From DATCSE01 sp036568605 (GTDB taxonomy: Bacteria; Pseudomonadota; Gammaproteobacteria; Burkholderiales; Burkholderiaceae_C): a DNA stretch of 21,511 nt. The notes below the pieces were generated by a model. The model was not told the origin of the DNA. It worked only from the letters and a program-made list of their open reading frames with translations, and made no database searches. Location of the stretch: contig DATCSE010000506.1 of the NCBI GenBank assembly GCA_036568605.1, positions 1-21,511 of the forward strand. The letters are read 5' to 3'. How positions within the stretch are numbered: position 1 is the first letter of the stretch; each line of letters begins with the position of its first letter. A program made the translations under genes and the position numbers. This document shows, piece by piece, positions 15,429 through 21,511 of this stretch.

Positions 15429-16616
15429 ATGCCGTCCCTGAGCTCGCTGCAGATCAGCGCCCAAGACCTGCGTCTGACGATCATGGCGATCGTGCTGGCG
15501 GTCATGGCGCTGGTCTTCCATGTGTTGACCGGCAACTTCCTGACGCCGGAAAACCTCTACAACATCGCGCAGCAGACCGCGGTGGTCGGCATCGTCGCGG
15601 CGGCGATCGCCCTGATCATCGTCGCGCGCCAGATCGACCTCTCGGTCGGTTCGGTGATGGGTTGCGTCGGCGTGCTGATCGCCTACCTGCAGTACACGTC
15701 GGGCTGGCACTGGGTCACGGCGTCGCTCGCGGGGCTCGCGCTCGCGCTGGCGATCGGGATGTACCAGGGCTGGCTCACGTCGTACCTGGGCGTGCCGTCG
15801 TTCGTCGTCACGCTGGGCGGGCTGATGTCGTTCCGCGGTGCGGCCTTCCTGGTGGCCGATGGCAAGACGCAGCCGGTCACCGACCCGGTGTTCCTCGCGC
15901 TGGGCGGTGGCCTCGATGGCGCGCTCGGGCCGACGTTGAGCTGGGCGCTGGGTGCCGTGCTCGCGGCGCTGATCGTCTGGAACACGTTCGCGCGTCGCCG
16001 CAGCCGGCATGCGCACGGCTTCCCGCTGCGGCCCGGCTGGCTCGATGCCGCGCTCGCGAGCGGCTTCGCGCTGCTGGTGTTCGTTTTCGTCGCGGTGATG
16101 TGCGCGTACCAGCTACCGGGCAAGACGCTCGCGCAGGGCATTCCGGTGCCGGTCGTGATCTGGGGCGCGGTCGTGATGACGATGGCCTTCATCGTGCGGC
16201 GCACGCGCTTCGGCCGGTATGTCTATGCGATCGGCGGCAACCCGGAGGCGGCGCTGCTGGTCGGCATCCCGGTCAAGCGCGTGACGCTGCAGTTGTTCCT
16301 GCTGCTGGCCGCGCTGGTCACGGTGGCCGCGGTGGTGTCGGTCGCGCGGCTGAACGCCGGCACGAACTCGCTGGGCACCAGCATGGAGCTGTACGTGATC
16401 GCCGCCGCGGTGATCGGCGGCGTCGCGCTGGCCGGCGGCAGCGGCTCGGTGCTGGGCTCGGTGCTGGGCGCGCTGATCATCCAGTTCCTCGAAAGTGGTC
16501 TCTTGCTGATGGACGTGAGCATAGGCAAGCGCATGGTGATCATCGGCCAGGTGCTGATCGTCGCGGTCGTGTTCGACGTGCTGTACCGGCGCTGGAGCGG
16601 GGAGAGGATGACATGA
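15429..16616 (+). CDS. xylH: D-xylose ABC transporter permease XylH
   Basis: A 395-aa inner-membrane permease of the ribose/xylose branch (BPD_transp_2). Around ten hydrophobic segments are visible. The early block with N-F-L-T-P-E-N-L-Y-N-I, the family signature I-D-L-S-V-G-S near residues 67-73 and G-G-N-P-E-A-A near 275-281 are characteristic. A longer linker rich in R and H at about 184-200 matches the extra loop found in XylH compared with RbsC. The frame extends upstream to an ATG at 15366 inside xylF, but the ATG at 15429 gives the expected N-terminus. It overlaps xylG by 4 bases. Confidence 0.92.
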   Translation: MPSLSSLQISAQDLRLTIMAIVLAVMALVFHVLTGNFLTPENLYNIAQQTAVVGIVAAAIALIIVARQIDLSVGSVMGCVGVLIAYLQYTSGWHWVTASLAGLALALAIGMYQGWLTSYLGVPSFVVTLGGLMSFRGAAFLVADGKTQPVTDPVFLALGGGLDGALGPTLSWALGAVLAALIVWNTFARRRSRHAHGFPLRPGWLDAALASGFALLVFVFVAVMCAYQLPGKTLAQGIPVPVVIWGAVVMTMAFIVRRTRFGRYVYAIGGNPEAALLVGIPVKRVTLQLFLLLAALVTVAAVVSVARLNAGTNSLGTSMELYVIAAAVIGGVALAGGSGSVLGSVLGALIIQFLESGLLLMDVSIGKRMVIIGQVLIVAVVFDVLYRRWSGERMT

Positions 16617-17389
16617 ACACGCCGCTCGTGGAGATCCTGGGCGTGCACAAGGCGTTCGGCGGCGTGCACGCGGTCGAGAACGTCAGCCTGAACCTGTACC
16701 CCGGCGAGGTGGTCGCGGTGCTGGGCCACAACGGCGCCGGCAAGTCCACGCTGATGAAGATGCTGGCCGGCGCGTACCCGATCGACAGCGGCGAGATACG
16801 CGTCGACGGCCGCATGGCGAAGATCGACACGCCCGCCGCGTCGCAGTCGCTGGGCATCGAGACCATCTACCAGACGATGGCGCTGGCCGACAACCTGGAC
16901 AGCGTCGAGAACCTGTTCCTCGGCCGCGAGCTGATGACGCGCTGGCGCACGCTGGACGACAACGCGATGGAGAAGGCGGCGCGCACCGTGTTCCAGCGCC
17001 TGAACCCGAACTTCAAGAACATCCGCGTGCCGGTGCGCTCGCTCTCGGGCGGGCAGCGCCAGGTCGTCGCGATCTCGCGTGCGCTGTACTTCAACGCGAA
17101 GATCCTGATCATGGACGAGCCGTGCGCCGCGCTCGGCCCGGCCGAGACGCGCATGGTGCACGAGCTGGTGCGCCAGTTGAAGGCCGAGGGCGTCGGCATC
17201 TTCCTGATCACGCACGACATGCCCGATGTGTTCGGCCTGTCGGAACGGCTTGCGGTGATGAAGAACGGCCGCATGGTCGGCGTCTACCGCACCGCGCAAC
17301 TGAACGAAGACGAGGTGCTCGGAATGATCATCGGCGGCAAGCCGGTGCAGCACGTCGAGCAGTGTCCCCAACCCACCGAACCGACCTGA
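16613..17389 (+). CDS. xylG: Sugar ABC transporter ATP-binding protein, single-domain XylG/FrcA type
   Basis: A 258-aa ATPase with one complete nucleotide-binding domain: Walker A G-H-N-G-A-G-K-S-T at 38-46, Q-loop Q87 in I-Y-Q-T-M, signature L-S-G-G-Q at 144-148, Walker B I-L-I-M-D-E-P at 164-170 and the H-loop H201. Classical XylG and RbsA proteins are about 500 aa with two fused domains; this one matches the single-domain FrcA arrangement and would work as a homodimer with XylH. After the Walker B it has D-E-P-C-A-A-L-G where T is usual in place of C. The start overlaps the xylH stop (ATGA), with GGAG at 16601-16604 as ribosome-binding site. Confidence 0.9.
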   Translation: MNTPLVEILGVHKAFGGVHAVENVSLNLYPGEVVAVLGHNGAGKSTLMKMLAGAYPIDSGEIRVDGRMAKIDTPAASQSLGIETIYQTMALADNLDSVENLFLGRELMTRWRTLDDNAMEKAARTVFQRLNPNFKNIRVPVRSLSGGQRQVVAISRALYFNAKILIMDEPCAALGPAETRMVHELVRQLKAEGVGIFLITHDMPDVFGLSERLAVMKNGRMVGVYRTAQLNEDEVLGMIIGGKPVQHVEQCPQPTEPT

Positions 17390-17401
17390 GGCCTTTCAGC
17401 C

Positions 17402-18736
17402 ATGAGCAGCAACACCGACAGCAGCACCCGCATCTACGCCGACATCGACACCATCCGCTACGAAGGCCCTCAGAGCACGAACCCGCTTGCGTTCCGCTGG
17501 TACGACGCGAAACGCGTCGTGCTGGGCAAGACGCTGGCCGAGCATCTGCGCCCGGCGGCCTGCTACTGGCACAGCTTCTGCTGGGGCGGGCAGGACCCGT
17601 TCGCGCTCGGCGGCAATCTGTTCGAGCGGCCCTGGTTCCAGGGCGAGCCGCTCGCGGCCGCGCAACTGAAGCTGGACAACGCGTTCGACTTCTTCGAGCG
17701 GCTGACCATCCCGTACTGGTGCTTCCACGACCGCGATGTCGCCCCCGAGGGCGCGAGCCTGCGCGAGTCGAACGCGAACCTCGACGCGGTGCTGGAGCGA
17801 GCCGCGCGCAAGATGGAGGCCAGCGGCGTGAAGCTGCTGTGGGGCACGGCGAACCTGTTCTCGCACCCGCGCTACATGAGCGGCGCGGCGACCAATCCGA
17901 ACCCCGAGGTCTATGCGTATGCCGCCGCGCAGGTCAAGCACGTGCTCGAATGGACCCAGCGGCTGGGCGGCGCGAACTACGTGCTGTGGGGCGGGCGCGA
18001 AGGCTACGAGACGCTGCTGAATACCGAGCTGAAGCGCGAGCTCGACCAGTACGGCCGGTTTCTTTCGGCGGTCGTCGAGCACAAGCACAAGATCGGCTTC
18101 AAGGGCACGATCCTGATCGAACCCAAGCCGCAGGAGCCGACCAAGCACCAGTACGACTACGACGTCGCGACGGTCTACGGCTTCCTGCAGCGCTACGGCC
18201 TCGAGAAGGAGGTCAAGGTCAACATCGAAGCGAACCACGCGACGCTGTCGGGCCACAGCTTCGAGCACGAGATCGCGACCGCGGTGGCGCTGGGCATCTT
18301 CGGCTCGATCGACGCGAACCGCGGCGACGAGCAGCTCGGCTGGGACACCGACCAGTTCCCGAACAACCACGTCGCGCTGATGCCGGGGATGCTGGAGCTG
18401 ATCCGCGGCGGCGGCTTCACCACCGGCGGGATGAACTTCGATGCGAAAGTGCGGCGCCAGAGCATCGAACCGCGCGACCTGTACGAGGGCCACGTCGGCG
18501 GGCTGGATACGCTGGCCCGCGCATTCCTCTGCGCCGCGGCGCTGTACGAATCCGGCGAGATCGAACAGGCCAAGCGCGCGCGTTATGCCGGGTGGGACAG
18601 CGAGCTGGGCCGCACGATCGATGCCGGCGCAGGCCTCGCGGAACTCGCCGCACTGGTCGACACGCGAGGCCTGTCACCGCACCCGCGCTCGGGCCAGCAG
18701 GAGCGCTACGAGAACATCGTCAACCGCTACGCCTGA
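17402..18736 (+). CDS. xylA: Xylose isomerase XylA
   Basis: A 444-aa TIM-barrel enzyme converting D-xylose to D-xylulose with two divalent metals. All active-site residues of the E. coli enzyme are present, shifted by eight: H109 and D112 in F-H-D-R-D, E240 and K242 in I-E-P-K-P-Q-E, E276 and H279 in E-A-N-H-A, D304 in S-I-D-A-N-R, D315 and D317 in D-T-D-Q-F-P, and D347 in M-N-F-D. It is the class II (longer) proteobacterial form. It lies 12 bases after xylG and ends the operon; no xylulokinase gene follows. Confidence 0.97.
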   Translation: MSSNTDSSTRIYADIDTIRYEGPQSTNPLAFRWYDAKRVVLGKTLAEHLRPAACYWHSFCWGGQDPFALGGNLFERPWFQGEPLAAAQLKLDNAFDFFERLTIPYWCFHDRDVAPEGASLRESNANLDAVLERAARKMEASGVKLLWGTANLFSHPRYMSGAATNPNPEVYAYAAAQVKHVLEWTQRLGGANYVLWGGREGYETLLNTELKRELDQYGRFLSAVVEHKHKIGFKGTILIEPKPQEPTKHQYDYDVATVYGFLQRYGLEKEVKVNIEANHATLSGHSFEHEIATAVALGIFGSIDANRGDEQLGWDTDQFPNNHVALMPGMLELIRGGGFTTGGMNFDAKVRRQSIEPRDLYEGHVGGLDTLARAFLCAAALYESGEIEQAKRARYAGWDSELGRTIDAGAGLAELAALVDTRGLSPHPRSGQQERYENIVNRYA

Positions 18737-18749
18737 GCGATGACGACAG

Positions 18750-18779
18750 CGTCTCGGGATCCGTGCGGAGCCCGAGACG
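18750..18779. terminator. Hairpin between convergent xylA and small exported protein gene
   Basis: CGTCTCGGG at 18750-18758 pairs perfectly with CCCGAGACG at 18771-18779, with an inner TCC/GGA pairing. It sits in the 49-base gap between two convergent genes, 14 bases after the xylA stop and 7 before the other. There is no T-tract on either side, so it may need Rho or act as a two-way 3'-end hairpin. Confidence 0.55.
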
Positions 18780-18785
18780 AGTCGA

Positions 18786-19229
18786 TCAGCCCGCGTTCTC
18801 GGGGAACACGAAGACGCTGTGCGCGTGGCCGCTGTCGGTCACGTGCACCTTGTGCTCGGGCAACCGGTGGCCCTTCAGCGAGGCGCTGACCGTGTAGTCG
18901 CCGGCCGGCAGTCGCACCAGCATGAACGGGCCGTCGGCGCGCTGGTCCAGCACCGTGTTGCCGTGCCGATCGGCGATGCGCACGTGCGCGTCGGCCGTGT
19001 ATTCGTCGCGCTGGCCCGCGTGCTCGTACAGCTCGACGATCAGCGGGAAGCGCTTGAACGCGGCGTGGAAGCGCTGGGCCTCGCCGTCCGACACGCCGCC
19101 CGTGACGAACGAGACGATGCCCTGCGTGTGCTCGGGCGGCAGCCCGTCGACCTGCGCGGCGTGCACCGAGATCGCAGCCCCGAGCACCGACGCGAACATC
19201 ACCCCGGCGTTGCGCAAGAACGTCTTCAT
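18786..19229 (-). CDS. Exported protein with carboxypeptidase-regulatory-like beta-sandwich domain
   Basis: A 147-aa protein of unknown function. A signal peptide covers 1-24 (hydrophobic V-M-F-A-S-V-L-G-A-A-I, then S-V-H-A before A-Q-V), so it should be periplasmic. The C-terminal half has the pattern of a carboxypeptidase-regulatory/transthyretin-like sandwich: A-H-V-R-I-A-D at 79-85, N-T-V-L-D at 89-93, L-P-A-G-D-Y-T-V-S-A-S at 105-115 and K-V-H-V-T at 124-128. The part at 36-46 (G-I-V-S-F-V-T-G-G-V-S) is a block seen in related proteobacterial proteins. The ATG at 19229 was preferred over one at 19265 because AAGGAG lies 6 bases before it. It follows degP by 89 bases on the same strand. 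Confidence 0.75.
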   Translation of the reverse strand: MKTFLRNAGVMFASVLGAAISVHAAQVDGLPPEHTQGIVSFVTGGVSDGEAQRFHAAFKRFPLIVELYEHAGQRDEYTADAHVRIADRHGNTVLDQRADGPFMLVRLPAGDYTVSASLKGHRLPEHKVHVTDSGHAHSVFVFPENAG

Positions 19230-19273
19230 GATCAACTCCTTCTTCTTCACCACACTTTTCTTCACTACACGAT

Positions 19274-19308
19274 GGCGATCGATCGACGGATCGAGTCGAT
19301 CGATCGCC
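19274..19308. repeat. GATC-rich hairpin between degP and the small exported protein gene
   Basis: A perfect 14-base inverted repeat, GGCGATCGATCGAC at 19274-19287 and GTCGATCGATCGCC at 19295-19308, with a 7-base loop GGATCGA. It contains five GATC sites in 35 bases, two overlapping in each arm plus one in the loop, with a sixth GATC at 19317-19320. It lies 10 bases after the degP stop. No T-tract follows on the minus strand, so it is an mRNA 3'-end or processing hairpin, or a protein-binding DNA site, more than a classical terminator. Confidence 0.6.
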
Positions 19309-19318
19309 GAACCACCGA

Positions 19319-20836
19319 TCAGCCCAGGTTCACCGGCACGAAGATCGTGTCGCCATCGCGTTGCACCAGCAGCGCGACGCTCTTGGGCTTGCCTTGCAGC
19401 ACGCTCTTCACCTGCTCGACCGACTGCACCGGCTTGCCGTTGATCGCCAGCAGCACGTCGCCCGGCTGGATGCCGGCGCGTTCGGCCGGGCCGCCGACGT
19501 TCTCGACGACCAGGCCGCCGTCGACCTTCGCCTCGCGGCGCTCTTCCCGCGTCAGCGGGCGCAGCGCGAGGCCCAGCGAGCCTGGCTGCACCGAGCCGTC
19601 GGCGCTCGCGACTTCGGTCTTGTCGGCATCGGCGGTGCCGAGCTTGGCCTCGAGCTCGCGCGTGCCGTGGTCGCGCCAGACCTTCAGCTTGACCTTCGAA
19701 CCGGGCTCGGCCATGCCGATCAGGCTCGAGAGCTCGCCGGAGCGCACGACCGGCTGACCGTCGACCTCGGTGATCACGTCGCCCGGCTTCACGCCCGCGG
19801 CCGCGGCCGCGCTGTTCGGCGCGACGCTCGCGACCAGCGCGCCGTCGGGCCGCTTCAGGCCGAACGACTCGGCCAGCGACTGGTTCACGTCCTGGATCGT
19901 CACGCCCAGCCGCGCATGCGCGACCTTGCCGTTCTTGACGATCTGGTCCTTCACGTTCAGCGCGACGTTGATCGGGATCGCGAAGCTCAGGCCCTGGAAG
20001 CCGCCGCTCTGCGAGTAGATCTGTGCGTTGATGCCGACTACGCCGCCGGTGCCGTCGAACAGCGGGCCGCCGGAGTTGCCGGGGTTCACCGCCGCGTCGG
20101 TCTGGATGAACGGCACGACCGCATCGCCGGGCAGCGAACGGCCCTTCGCGCTGACGATGCCCTGCGTCGCGGTCTGCTCGAGCCCATATGGCGCGCCGAT
20201 CGCGAGCACCGGGTCGCCGACCTCGAGCTGACGCGGGTCGCCCAGGCGCACGGTCGGCAGGCCCGTCGCGGCGATCTTCAGCACCGCGATGTCGGTGGTC
20301 GGGTCCGAGCCCAGCACCTTGGCGGTGAACTCGCGCCGGTCGCTGAGCTTGACGGTCACGTCCTTCGCTTCACGCACGACGTGCGCGTTCGTCAGGATCA
20401 GGCCATCACTGCTGATGATGAAGCCCGAGCCCTGGCCGCGGAACGGCACCTGACCGCCGCGCTGGCCGCGCGGGCCGCGCTCGCCGAAGCCCGGCATGCC
20501 GCGGAAGAAGCGGAAGAACGGGTCGTTCTCGAGGTCGGGTGGGAGGCCTTGCTCTTCGGCCGTGGTCTTGTGCAGTCCGGCGACCGTGACGCCGACGACG
20601 GCGGGGCCGTACTGCTTGACGATGCCGCGGTAGTTCGGCACTGCCTGCGCCGCCAGCATCGGCACCGGCGGCGGCGCGGAGGCATCGGCCACCGGGACGA
20701 CGGCGGCCGCATTCGCCTGCGCCGTCGCAGCGGGCTTGCTCTTCAGCCAATCGGGCAAGCCGATCGCACCCGCGGCCCCGGCGCTGAGCACGCCGGCGGC
20801 CACCAGTGCAGCGGTCAGGGGTTTGAAGGTCTTCAT
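19319..20836 (-). CDS. degP: DegP/Do family periplasmic serine endopeptidase
   Basis: A 505-aa HtrA-type protease/chaperone. A signal peptide covers about 1-24 (A-G-A-A-G-A before I-G-L). The trypsin-like domain has the triad H152 (T-N-A-H-V-V), D182 (T-D-I-A-V-L-K) and S255 (G-N-S-G-G-P-L). Before H152 is a Phe/Gly/Arg-rich LA-loop-like segment at 106-136. Two PDZ domains follow at about 305-400 and 418-500. It should act on misfolded envelope proteins; MucD/DegQ-like naming is equally possible. The ATG has AGGAG 7 bases upstream. Upstream are four 11-bp direct repeats and a short dyad, suggesting stress or two-component control. Confidence 0.95.
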   Translation of the reverse strand: MKTFKPLTAALVAAGVLSAGAAGAIGLPDWLKSKPAATAQANAAAVVPVADASAPPPVPMLAAQAVPNYRGIVKQYGPAVVGVTVAGLHKTTAEEQGLPPDLENDPFFRFFRGMPGFGERGPRGQRGGQVPFRGQGSGFIISSDGLILTNAHVVREAKDVTVKLSDRREFTAKVLGSDPTTDIAVLKIAATGLPTVRLGDPRQLEVGDPVLAIGAPYGLEQTATQGIVSAKGRSLPGDAVVPFIQTDAAVNPGNSGGPLFDGTGGVVGINAQIYSQSGGFQGLSFAIPINVALNVKDQIVKNGKVAHARLGVTIQDVNQSLAESFGLKRPDGALVASVAPNSAAAAAGVKPGDVITEVDGQPVVRSGELSSLIGMAEPGSKVKLKVWRDHGTRELEAKLGTADADKTEVASADGSVQPGSLGLALRPLTREERREAKVDGGLVVENVGGPAERAGIQPGDVLLAINGKPVQSVEQVKSVLQGKPKSVALLVQRDGDTIFVPVNLG

Positions 20837-20865
20837 CGCGACTCTCCTGTCTCTGTTGCGGGGTT

Positions 20866-20879
20866 GCGGAACATTCCGC
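20866..20879. promoter_or_regulatory. Short dyad in degP upstream region
   Basis: GCGGAA at 20866-20871 and TTCCGC at 20874-20879 form a perfect inverted repeat with a 2-base centre. The loop is too small for an RNA hairpin, so it is more likely a DNA site. It lies 30 bases before the degP ATG. Confidence 0.3.
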
Positions 20880-20898
20880 TTGCAACGAAAGATAGGGA

Positions 20899-20942
20899 GC
20901 GCGAGTTAGTGCCGTGTTAGCGCCGGATTAGGGCTAGGTTAA
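20899..20942 (-). promoter_or_regulatory. Four tandem 11-bp direct repeats upstream of degP
   Basis: On the minus strand four consecutive 11-mers follow each other without gaps: TTAACCTAGCC (20942-20932), CTAATCCGGCG (20931-20921), CTAACACGGCA (20920-20910) and CTAACTCGCGC (20909-20899). All share YTAA at the same phase. The T/A-rich half-site recurs every 11 bp, one helical turn, the arrangement bound by OmpR/PhoB-family response regulators (for example PmrA, PhoB). A weak -10, TATCTT at 20894-20889, follows at once, and no good -35 is seen, as in activated promoters. The repeats overlap the last codons of the upstream gene. Confidence 0.55.
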
Positions 20943-21511
20943 GAGCCGGCGGCTCACCGGCGGGCGCGCGCAGCGCGGGGACCTGCTCATTCGGCCAGCC
21001 CTGCACCCGCGGCTCGCGCACGGCGCCCTCGACCAGGCGCGCGACATCTTCGTCAAGCATCAGGCCCTCGGCCTTCAGGCGCTCGGCCACCGCGCGGACC
21101 TTCTGCACGTACGCTGCGCGCGTCGGGTAGCGCTCGGCGATCGACAGGCGCGGGTCGTGCTTCGCGGCGCGCTCCTGTGCAGTCGCGGCCAGCGGCAGGT
21201 AGCTACCGTTCAGCCCGCACAGCGCACCCTCGGCATAGCCGGCCTTGCGCAACCCGAAGCCGGTGTGCGTGGCCAGCGGCACCTCGATGTCGGGCACGCG
21301 GATGCCGGCGAGGTCGTGGCCGTCGGCGTCGGTGCGCGGCACCAGCACCGTGTAGCGCCGCGAACGGTCGATGCGCGGCGGAAACACCGAGTGATCGACC
21401 GGATTCAGTTCGTTCCACACCGTCGGCAATGGGAGGCCCTGCGCGCCCAGTTCGGGGAAGCCCATCGCCGCGCGCTGCGGTGCGACCAGCGTGCCGGCGG
21501 CCACCGTCGGG
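20917..21511 (-). CDS. Alpha/beta-hydrolase-domain protein, C-terminal part (5' end outside window)
   Basis: An open frame of 197 codons runs in from the window edge and ends at TAA 20919-20917. The text resembles the C-terminal part of the large alpha/beta hydrolase domain family PF20091 (Abhydrolase_10): L-P-T-V-W-N near the start, Y-T-V-L-V-P, D-A-D-G-H-D-L-A-G-I-R-V-P and V-P-L-A-T-H-T-G-F, then P-R-L-S-I-A-E-R-Y-P and a helical A-E-R-L-K-A-E tail. The catalytic nucleophile region is not in view. The family's substrates are mostly unknown. A GTG at 21504 is in frame but internal. The stop lies 80 bases before degP and overlaps its repeat array. Confidence 0.75.
   Translation of the reverse strand, partial: PTVAAGTLVAPQRAAMGFPELGAQGLPLPTVWNELNPVDHSVFPPRIDRSRRYTVLVPRTDADGHDLAGIRVPDIEVPLATHTGFGLRKAGYAEGALCGLNGSYLPLAATAQERAAKHDPRLSIAERYPTRAAYVQKVRAVAERLKAEGLMLDEDVARLVEGAVREPRVQGWPNEQVPALRAPAGEPPALNLALIRR

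Noticed and set aside
21502..21504. GTG at 21504 as a start of the hydrolase-domain gene
   Set aside because: The reading frame continues open to the window edge and the visible part matches only the C-terminal region of the family, so the true start lies outside.
1..21511. Mobile elements, tRNA/rRNA genes, CRISPR arrays, toxin-antitoxin or phage-defence genes
   Set aside because: I looked for transposase-like frames, long terminal inverted repeats, regularly spaced repeats and tRNA cloverleaf signals and saw none; gene content and composition look chromosomal throughout.

Overview
The window is GC-rich chromosomal DNA (about two-thirds G+C by eye) from a betaproteobacterium, most likely order Burkholderiales, perhaps the Rubrivivax/Leptothrix/Methylibium side. 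This rests on the type and order of the genes (murJ with sirB1, hda, a HAD phosphatase and pcnB; rpsT next to a DUF3579 gene and argD-argF; kynB-kynU-kynA) and on the long (100 aa) S20 protein. The lineage is inferred from family knowledge; no search was run. I see no rRNA, tRNA, insertion sequence, prophage or CRISPR array. Nearly all the sequence is coding.

Layout: (1) 1-4936, minus strand: a tight operon read murJ (lipid II flippase) > sirB1 family > AI-2E permease > hda (DnaA inactivation) > HAD-IB phosphatase > pcnB. The last four genes are joined by three 4-base ATGA stop/start overlaps. (2) 4937-5427: divergent promoters for murJ and rpsT, then rpsT with a clear intrinsic terminator. 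(3) 5448-5795, minus: a DUF3579 protein. (4) 6109-9514, plus: argD, argF and an AGE-family sugar isomerase only 5 bases after argF. (5) 9524-9949, minus: a DUF3052 protein, divergent from (6) 10028-12889, plus: kynB-kynU-kynA, which take tryptophan to anthranilate. (7) 13000-18736, plus: a xylose block made of a ROK-type XylR repressor, xylF-xylH-xylG (periplasmic binding protein, permease, single-domain ATPase) and xylA. (8) 18786-21511, minus: a small exported beta-sandwich protein, a DegP/Do-type periplasmic protease, and the 3' part of an alpha/beta-hydrolase-domain gene.

How they work together: the xyl block would import D-xylose and isomerise it to xylulose. No xylulokinase is present here, so it must lie elsewhere. 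The AGE isomerase (mannose/fructose type by its active-site residues) is a second sugar isomerase, oddly attached to arginine genes. The kyn genes form a complete three-step pathway but have no adjacent kynR-like regulator.

I found no convincing undescribed multi-gene system. The signals most worth a second look are regulatory: four tandem 11-bp repeats upstream of degP, a GATC-rich 14-bp-stem hairpin after degP, a dyad in the kynB/DUF3052 divergent promoter region, and a nearly leaderless murJ promoter.
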